Shown here piece after piece: positions 24,778-27,705 of a stretch of DNA of 27,705 bases; position 1 is the stretch's first letter, and each line of letters starts with the position of its first letter. The notes beneath the pieces were generated by a model that made no database searches, had not been told where the DNA came from, and was given only the letters and a program-made list of their open reading frames with translations. Origin of the DNA: a virus; IMG/VR virus record IMGVR_UViG_3300027763_000193, positions 1 through 27,705 of that record. One strand, given 5' to 3'. Position numbers and translations under genes: made by a program.

Positions 24778-24991
24778 CTTAGTATTAGGTTCTTTTTTAA
24801 TCATAATGTTCTTTATAGTAGGAATTGTAACTGGATGGGTTGCCAGAGAGTATATGATGAGTTATAGGGAGATTCCTAGAATTCACCCTGAAATGTTTGA
24901 TAATCAGGGAAACCTAATTCCCGACGAAGTATTAGCAATTCGTTTTGAGGAAGGTTATTTTGACTCTGACGAAGAAGACGACGAAGATTAA
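24764..24991 (+). CDS. Small single-TM acidic protein, conserved type in cyanomyoviruses
   Basis: 75 aa. Good Shine-Dalgarno AAGGAG (24750-24755). Residues 3-28 form one hydrophobic membrane segment (L-A-V-S-L-V-L-G-S-F-L-I-I-M-F-F-I-V-G-I); the rest is soluble, with I-H-P-E-M-F-D-N-Q-G-N-L-I-P-D-E-V-L-A and a strongly acidic tail (D-S-D-E-E-D-D-E-D). The H-P-E-M-F-D...G-N-L-I-P-D-E segment looks familiar to me from many T4-like cyanophages. Orientation is probably N-out/C-in with the acidic tail in the cytoplasm (Lys/Arg follow the TM segment). Function unknown; membrane remodelling, lysis control or photosystem-membrane association are open guesses. Transcribed from the late box at 24568. 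Confidence 0.75.
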   Translation: MLAVSLVLGSFLIIMFFIVGIVTGWVAREYMMSYREIPRIHPEMFDNQGNLIPDEVLAIRFEEGYFDSDEEDDED

Positions 24992-25012
24992 TTTTTTTAA
25001 CTGATAATAATT

Positions 25013-25612
25013 ATGACTACAACTACAACAAAAACTAAGACAACTACTACCAAAAGAGTTGCTCCTGTCATTGATAATCTACCAACTAATCCATTTGCCT
25101 TTGAGGTTTTTGATTTGGTATCTCGTCAAAAGACCAATGCAAAGAAAGTAGAAGTTCTACAAAAGTATGATCATCCATCACTCAGAGCACTTTTTATTTG
25201 GAACTTTGATGAGAGTGTGATTTCTATGCTCCCCGATGGCCCTGTACCTTATTCTGGTTATAAGGATCAGACAACTTTTAATGGATCAATGAGTGATAAA
25301 CTTACGGAAGAAATTCGTAAGATGCACGAAGTTGGTTCCTTCTCTATTGGAAATGCCGCAGATGCAAATAAGGGGCACAGCACAATTCGTAGAGAGTTTA
25401 AGCACTTCTATCACTTCATTAAAGGTGGTAATGACGCAATAAATAGTATTCGTAGAGAATCTATGTTCATTAATATCCTAGAAGGACTTCATCCACTAGA
25501 AGCAGAAATTCTAATTCTTGTAAAAGATAAGAAACTTGATACCAAATATAAGATTACAAAAGAAATTGTAAGTCAGGCATACCCATCTATTACTTGGGGA
25601 GGTCGTTCGTGA
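25013..25612 (+). CDS. Conserved cyanophage protein of unknown function (DUF6433-like)
   Basis: 199 aa. A Thr/Lys-rich disordered N-terminus (~16 aa) is followed by a compact helical domain: P-T-N-P-F-A-F-E-V-F-D-L-V-S-R-Q-K-T, K-K-V-E-V-L-Q-K-Y-D-H-P-S-L-R-A-L-F-I-W-N-F-D, then F-K-H-F-Y-H-F-I-K-G-G and L-H-P-L-E-A-E-I-L-I-L-V-K-D-K-K-L. I associate this pattern with the conserved T4-like cyanophage family named DUF6433, from memory. No catalytic motif is evident. Its 3' end overlaps the next gene by GTGA, so the two are translated together. Possible DNA or transcription role by company with replication-type genes, but the sequence does not show one. Confidence 0.75.
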   Translation: MTTTTTKTKTTTTKRVAPVIDNLPTNPFAFEVFDLVSRQKTNAKKVEVLQKYDHPSLRALFIWNFDESVISMLPDGPVPYSGYKDQTTFNGSMSDKLTEEIRKMHEVGSFSIGNAADANKGHSTIRREFKHFYHFIKGGNDAINSIRRESMFINILEGLHPLEAEILILVKDKKLDTKYKITKEIVSQAYPSITWGGRS

Positions 25613-25950
25613 GTAAAACCAGCAGTGTCGCAGAGGAAAAAACAACTGTGGAATGGACGGCAGAAGAAAAGAAAGATATTCCTTCCCGTTATGGATGCGA
25701 AATTCTTTTAGAAAAAGCAACACTACAACAATTAAAGGATCCATCATTTCCCCTTGATGCTCATATCGTAACTTATATTGTTAAAGGTGAGACTTATACC
25801 GACCTCTGCCGTGGAAGTAAAGTAAAAATCTTTGACTTATATTTTGATAAGTTTGGGCACGGTGCAGTTCAGAAGATTGCCTGGGGTTATGGTAAAGTAA
25901 GTCCAAAGATCTGGGGGTATAAAGCACCCGAAAAGAAAAAACGCAAGTAA
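25609..25950 (+). CDS. Unknown protein, GTG start overlapping upstream gene (113 aa)
   Basis: GTG at 25609 forms a GTGA overlap with the stop of the gene at 25013, and AGGTCG ahead gives a weak Shine-Dalgarno; an in-frame TTG at 25594 is the longer but less likely alternative. The product is basic at the end (P-E-K-K-K-R-K). It contains I-P-S-R-Y-G-C-E-I-L-L-E-K-A-T-L, D-A-H-I-V-T-Y-I-V-K-G-E-T-Y-T-D-L-C-R-G and V-K-I-F-D-L-Y-F-D-K-F-G-H-G. The latter two look like a small beta-rich nucleic-acid or protein-binding fold. I cannot name a family. Followed directly by an intrinsic terminator, so it is the last gene of its transcript. Confidence 0.7.
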   Translation: MSKTSSVAEEKTTVEWTAEEKKDIPSRYGCEILLEKATLQQLKDPSFPLDAHIVTYIVKGETYTDLCRGSKVKIFDLYFDKFGHGAVQKIAWGYGKVSPKIWGYKAPEKKKRK

Positions 25951-25951
25951 C

Positions 25952-25995
25952 AGTAGCAGCACGATACACTTAAAGTATCGGTTGCTACTTTTTTA
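25952..25995 (+). terminator. Intrinsic terminator after the 25609 gene
   Basis: AGTAGCA (25952-25958) with TGCTACT (25983-25989) and an inner GATAC/GTATC stem across an asymmetric bulge, followed by a T-run to 25994. Confidence 0.75.
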
Positions 25996-26010
25996 ATTTT
26001 ATGCTAATAT
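25982..26010 (+). promoter_or_regulatory. Extended -10 sigma70-type promoter of the riboswitch unit
   Basis: TTGCTA (25982-25987), 17-nt spacer, TAATAT (26005-26010) with TGC ahead (extended -10). It overlaps the terminator above: the -35 is in the hairpin arm and the T-run forms the spacer. Predicted start near 26017. Confidence 0.7.
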
Positions 26011-26017
26011 ATACAGT

Positions 26018-26063
26018 ACGTTGGCCGGAAAACCGGTGGAAGTACCAATAAGGGAAGCAACGC
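26018..26063 (+). promoter_or_regulatory. Glutamine-riboswitch-like RNA (glnA / Downstream-peptide type)
   Basis: Predicted at the very 5' end of the transcript from the promoter at 25982. P1: CGTTG (26019-26023) with CAACG (26058-26062). An inner hairpin CCGG-AAAA-CCGG (26025-26036) follows, then GGAAGTA (26038-26044) and GGGAAG (26052-26057). From memory, the glutamine-binding glnA and Downstream-peptide RNAs share a CGUU...GGAAGUA...GGAACGC layout, and the latter sit before short peptide genes in cyanobacteria and marine phages, as here. The closing pair is swapped (G-C for C-G), which keeps the helix. RBS AAAGGAG follows 18 nt downstream, so control is probably at translation initiation. 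Ligand not tested. Confidence 0.75.
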
Positions 26064-26094
26064 ACCAATACCCACAAAGTAAAGGAGCACCCTA

Positions 26095-26187
26095 ATGAAA
26101 AATAACTGGCAGCTTGTCTTAATCAAGCAACAAAAAGAAAAAGAACAACGCAAACATCAAGCAAAACTTGCAATGGCAATGCGATAA
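26095..26187 (+). CDS. 30-aa peptide downstream of the glutamine-riboswitch-like RNA
   Basis: M-K-N-N-W-Q-L-V-L-I-K-Q-Q-K-E-K, then E-Q-R-K-H-Q-A-K-L-A-M-A-M-R: 30 residues, highly basic (7 Lys, 2 Arg), with five Gln, probably one helix. Shine-Dalgarno AAAGGAG (26081-26087) lies 7 nt before the ATG. It is alone between a dedicated promoter and a terminator, and the riboswitch-like RNA precedes it, so the peptide is the sole product of a glutamine-controlled unit. In cyanobacteria related RNAs control small glutamine synthetase inactivating factors (IF17 type); the length and basic helical character here are compatible with a mini-inhibitor of a host enzyme, but no sequence match is visible to me. 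Function unknown. Confidence 0.7.
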   Translation: MKNNWQLVLIKQQKEKEQRKHQAKLAMAMR

Positions 26188-26193
26188 ATCATT

Positions 26194-26220
26194 AGAGACC
26201 TTGACAGGTCTCTTTTTTTT
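26194..26220 (+). terminator. Intrinsic terminator after the 30-aa peptide gene
   Basis: AGAGACCT (26194-26201) pairs with AGGTCTCT (26206-26213), loop TGAC, then seven T's to 26220. Confidence 0.88.
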
Positions 26221-26229
26221 ATGTAAAAT
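26201..26229 (+). promoter_or_regulatory. Sigma70-type promoter of the thyX operon, overlapping the terminator
   Basis: TTGACA (26201-26206) lies in the terminator loop and arm, then a 17-nt spacer including the T-run, then TAAAAT (26224-26229). Predicted start near 26236. Confidence 0.7.
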
Positions 26230-26250
26230 GGGATGAAAGAACTATATGAA

Positions 26251-26406
26251 ATGGACAAAGACAAACTAAAACTGATTGTCCGTAATTTAGAACTTCTTGT
26301 TGATTCCCTGAAAGCAGAATTATATTCTGATGTTCAGGCATATAAGTTTGATGATATCAAACCAAAAGAGTTAGATTACGACGAAATTTTTGAGGATTCT
26401 GAATGA
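26251..26406 (+). CDS. Small acidic protein of unknown function (51 aa)
   Basis: M-D-K-D-K-L-K-L-I-V-R-N-L-E-L-L-V-D-S-L helix, then Y-S-D-V-Q-A-Y and an acidic end with D-Y-D-E-I-F-E-D. I chose ATG 26251 because the promoter at 26201-26229 would start RNA near 26236, after the in-frame ATG at 26233 that would add six residues (57 aa). Read-through from upstream would permit the longer form. ATGA overlap (26403-26406) couples it to the next gene. The acidic tail with one bulky hydrophobic pair (I-F) resembles the clamp-binding tails of T4 gp33/gp55 only superficially. I recognise the type from cyanophages, without function. Confidence 0.65.
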   Translation: MDKDKLKLIVRNLELLVDSLKAELYSDVQAYKFDDIKPKELDYDEIFEDSE

Positions 26407-26558
26407 GAAACAAAAAAGCAATTCAATTAATTAAGGAAGCACTGAAGCAAGATTATTTGTATTCCAGTGATGAGATTCAATTTATGAAGACACAACTTTC
26501 TGTGCTAGAATTAGAAAAGCAAAAATCAAAAGAATACAAAGGATTTGGAAAGAAATGA
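26403..26558 (+). CDS. Small basic helical protein of unknown function (51 aa)
   Basis: M-R-N-K-K-A-I-Q-L-I-K-E-A-L-K-Q-D-Y-L-Y, then S-S-D-E-I-Q-F-M-K-T-Q-L-S-V-L-E-L-E-K and K-E-Y-K-G-F-G-K-K. It is predicted as two amphipathic helices with a short turn, net positive. Start and stop both overlap neighbours by ATGA (26403-26406 and 26555-26558), so translation is tightly coupled in the chain upstream gene - this gene - thyX. The ending G-F-G-K-K is usual in small phage proteins that bind partners or nucleic acid. The double overlap and lack of spare DNA argue that it is expressed. No known family seen. Confidence 0.65.
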   Translation: MRNKKAIQLIKEALKQDYLYSSDEIQFMKTQLSVLELEKQKSKEYKGFGKK

Positions 26559-27190
26559 CTGTAAAATTAATTAGCATTACACCAGATGCAGAAAAAACAA
26601 TGGCATTTATTGCGAGAGTTTCTAATCCTGCAAATCAGGACAACGAAAACTATTCCAAGTTGCTTGCTTATTGTATTAAGCATAATCATTGGTCTGTGTT
26701 TGAGCAGTCTTCTATGACACTGGAGATTGAGACTACTCGTGGTATTGCGGCACAAATTCTGCGTCACCGTAGTTTCACATTCCAAGAGTTCTCACAGAGG
26801 TATGCAGACACAAATCTGATTGCCGAGGACATTCCCCTACCAGAACTTCGTAGGCAGGACACAAAGAACCGTCAGAACTCCACAGACGACCTTCCAGCAG
26901 ACCTTAAGATCGAACTCTACTCCAAGATCCAAGATCACTTTGATGCTGCTCAGAACCTCTACAAGGAACTCCTAGAGGCAGAGGTCGCAAAGGAGTGTGC
27001 TAGGTTCGTATTGCCTCTGGCAGTTCCCACACGGATTTATATGACTGGTTCTTGCAGGTCGTGGATCCATTATATCAATCTGCGTTCTGCACACGGAACT
27101 CAGAAAGAACATATGGTAATTGCCGAAGAGTGTAAGAAAGTGTTTACCGAACAATTTCCAGCAGTCTCGGAAGCCCTTGAGTGGGTCTAA
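26555..27190 (+). CDS. thyX: Flavin-dependent thymidylate synthase ThyX
   Basis: 211 aa, normal ThyX length. The signature RHR-X7-S is present as R70-H71-R72...S80 within L-R-H-R-S-F-T-F-Q-E-F-S-Q-R-Y, and A-R-V-S-N-P (20-25) and N-H-W-S-V-F-E (44-50) are the usual ThyX segments. The C-terminal region has W-I-H-Y-I-N-L-R and H-G-T-Q-K-E-H in place of the common A-Q-x-E-I-R. It converts dUMP to dTMP using methylene-tetrahydrofolate, FAD and NADPH, supplying thymidylate for phage DNA synthesis in the cytoplasm; the gene is common in cyanomyoviruses. Nucleotides about 26821-27060 have roughly 50% GC with many C-ending codons, against about 28% just upstream, which suggests a recombinant patch inside the gene. 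Confidence 0.95.
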   Translation: MTVKLISITPDAEKTMAFIARVSNPANQDNENYSKLLAYCIKHNHWSVFEQSSMTLEIETTRGIAAQILRHRSFTFQEFSQRYADTNLIAEDIPLPELRRQDTKNRQNSTDDLPADLKIELYSKIQDHFDAAQNLYKELLEAEVAKECARFVLPLAVPTRIYMTGSCRSWIHYINLRSAHGTQKEHMVIAEECKKVFTEQFPAVSEALEWV

Positions 27191-27193
27191 ATA
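27187..27193 (+). promoter_or_regulatory. Late-type promoter box CTAAATA before the 27216 gene
   Basis: TCTAAATA overlapping the thyX stop codon and ending 23 nt before the ATG; same spacing as the other late boxes. Confidence 0.45.
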
Positions 27194-27215
27194 ACGATAC
27201 ACATTATTATAAACA

Positions 27216-27458
27216 ATGGCAATTTATCCGATTATTCATAAAGAAACTGGTGAGACGAAAGTGATTGAAATGAGTGTTCACGACATCACACAGTGGTATC
27301 AGGACAATTCCGAATGGCAAAGGGATTGGTCACAGGGATCCGCAAGTCCAGGAGAAGTCGGTGAGTGGAAAGACAAACTCGTTGCACGAAATCCTGGATG
27401 GAACGAAGTACTTGAAAAATCAAGCAGGGCTCCTGGGTCAAGAGTAAAGAAAATCTAA
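27216..27458 (+). CDS. Small protein resembling FmdB-type phage regulators but without zinc cysteines (80 aa)
   Basis: M-A-I-Y-P-I-I-H-K-E-T-G-E-T-K-V-I-E-M-S starts like the FmdB/CxxC-ribbon proteins of cyanophages (x-Y-x-x-x-x-x-E-T-G-E...x-M-S), and the end L-V-A-R-N-P-G-W-N-E-V-L-E-K resembles their F-R-x-V-L-x-x-I tail, but there is no Cys, so a zinc ribbon cannot form. The middle is Trp-rich (W-Y-Q-D-N-S-E-W-Q-R-D-W). A late-type CTAAATA box lies 23 nt upstream, overlapping the thyX stop, so this gene and phoH are expressed at least in the late phase. Function unknown. Confidence 0.6.
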   Translation: MAIYPIIHKETGETKVIEMSVHDITQWYQDNSEWQRDWSQGSASPGEVGEWKDKLVARNPGWNEVLEKSSRAPGSRVKKI

Positions 27459-27468
27459 CCTACCTAAT

Positions 27469-27705
27469 ATGGCAAGAAGAAAAAGAACAAACGATCAACA
27501 AACTGATGTTGGTCTTACAAACCGTCAGGCAAAGAAAAAGAAAGCACTTGGGAATGAATATCTATTAGATATTGAACCCCTCACAGACAATCAAAGAAAA
27601 CTTTTTGATGCATATGCCGAAGGTAAGCACCTTGTTGCATATGGATGTGCAGGAACGGGTAAGACTTTCATTACTCTTTATAATGCTCTCCGTGAAGTTC
27701 TTGAT
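27469..27705 (+). CDS. phoH: PhoH-like P-loop ATPase, 3' end cut off by window
   Basis: The first 79 codons are visible, open to the window end. After a basic, disordered start (M-A-R-R-K-R-T-N-D-Q-Q), residues 39-58 (L-T-D-N-Q-R-K-L-F-D-A-Y-A) match the common P-L-T-x-N-Q lead of phage PhoH. The Walker A motif is G59-C-A-G-T-G-K-T66, the usual phage PhoH form. The rest (Walker B, sensor) lies outside. Family: cytoplasmic ATPase/RNA-helicase-like protein, frequent in marine phages and linked to phosphate stress in some hosts; the biochemical job in phages is unsettled. It follows the FmdB-like gene by 10 nt in the same direction. Start at ATG 27469 chosen by length and spacing. Confidence 0.88.
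   Translation, partial: MARRKRTNDQQTDVGLTNRQAKKKKALGNEYLLDIEPLTDNQRKLFDAYAEGKHLVAYGCAGTGKTFITLYNALREVLD

Overview
The window looks like a piece of a T4-like marine cyanophage genome (a myovirus of Synechococcus or Prochlorococcus). Reasons: AT-rich DNA with every supported gene on the + strand; large virion proteins of cyanomyovirus type (G-I-G-T-T-N-P / L-H-V-Q-G-N motifs, A-G-I-A-T-Y-A-T-N nonapeptides, C-x-R-D-x-G-x-x-V-D-A repeats); T4-style late promoter boxes (ATAAATA) 20-30 nt before several genes; and an accessory block with two 2-oxoglutarate/Fe(II) oxygenases, glutaredoxin, ThyX and PhoH. No host gene, tRNA, integrase or CRISPR is visible. No stretch longer than 300 nt lacks a gene.

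Region 1 (1-22710) is the adhesion and tail-fibre cluster. It holds a truncated giant repeat protein (1-3446), a small structural protein, and two paralogous gene pairs. Each pair is a nonapeptide-rich fibre (3793-5109, 6190-10689) followed at once by a protein starting M-x-V/L-V-G-R-L (5109-6152, 10694-12337; the second carries two LamG-like domains). Then come a conserved 1011-aa structural protein (12384-15419), a beta-roll fibre (15423-18638), a 1122-aa glycine-rich adhesin (18651-22019) and two small proteins (22053-22710). Many modules are shared among these genes, some almost identical in DNA, so the cluster appears to evolve by duplication and shuffling. My reading is fibre shaft plus tip adhesin, three times over.

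Region 2 (22711-25995) is accessory. A consensus sigma70-type promoter drives two adjacent 2OG-Fe(II) oxygenases. Next comes a roughly 100-nt unit with its own sigma70 promoter, two hairpins and a strong terminator, probably a small RNA gene. Then follow a glutaredoxin, a structured 200-nt leader or odd ORF, a one-TM acidic protein, and two overlapping conserved genes of unknown function.

Region 3 (25996-27705) starts with a glutamine-riboswitch-like RNA (glnA / Downstream-peptide type) ahead of a 30-codon peptide gene. A terminator follows whose hairpin and T-tract overlap the next promoter. After that come two small ATGA-overlapping genes and thyX, a small gene behind a late promoter, and the start of phoH. 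Host RNA polymerase probably reads the sigma70-type promoters early and the phage late apparatus reads the ATAAATA boxes, so some accessory genes may be expressed in both phases. The glutamine sensor together with two 2-oxoglutarate-consuming enzymes suggests coupling of infection to host nitrogen status; this is inference.
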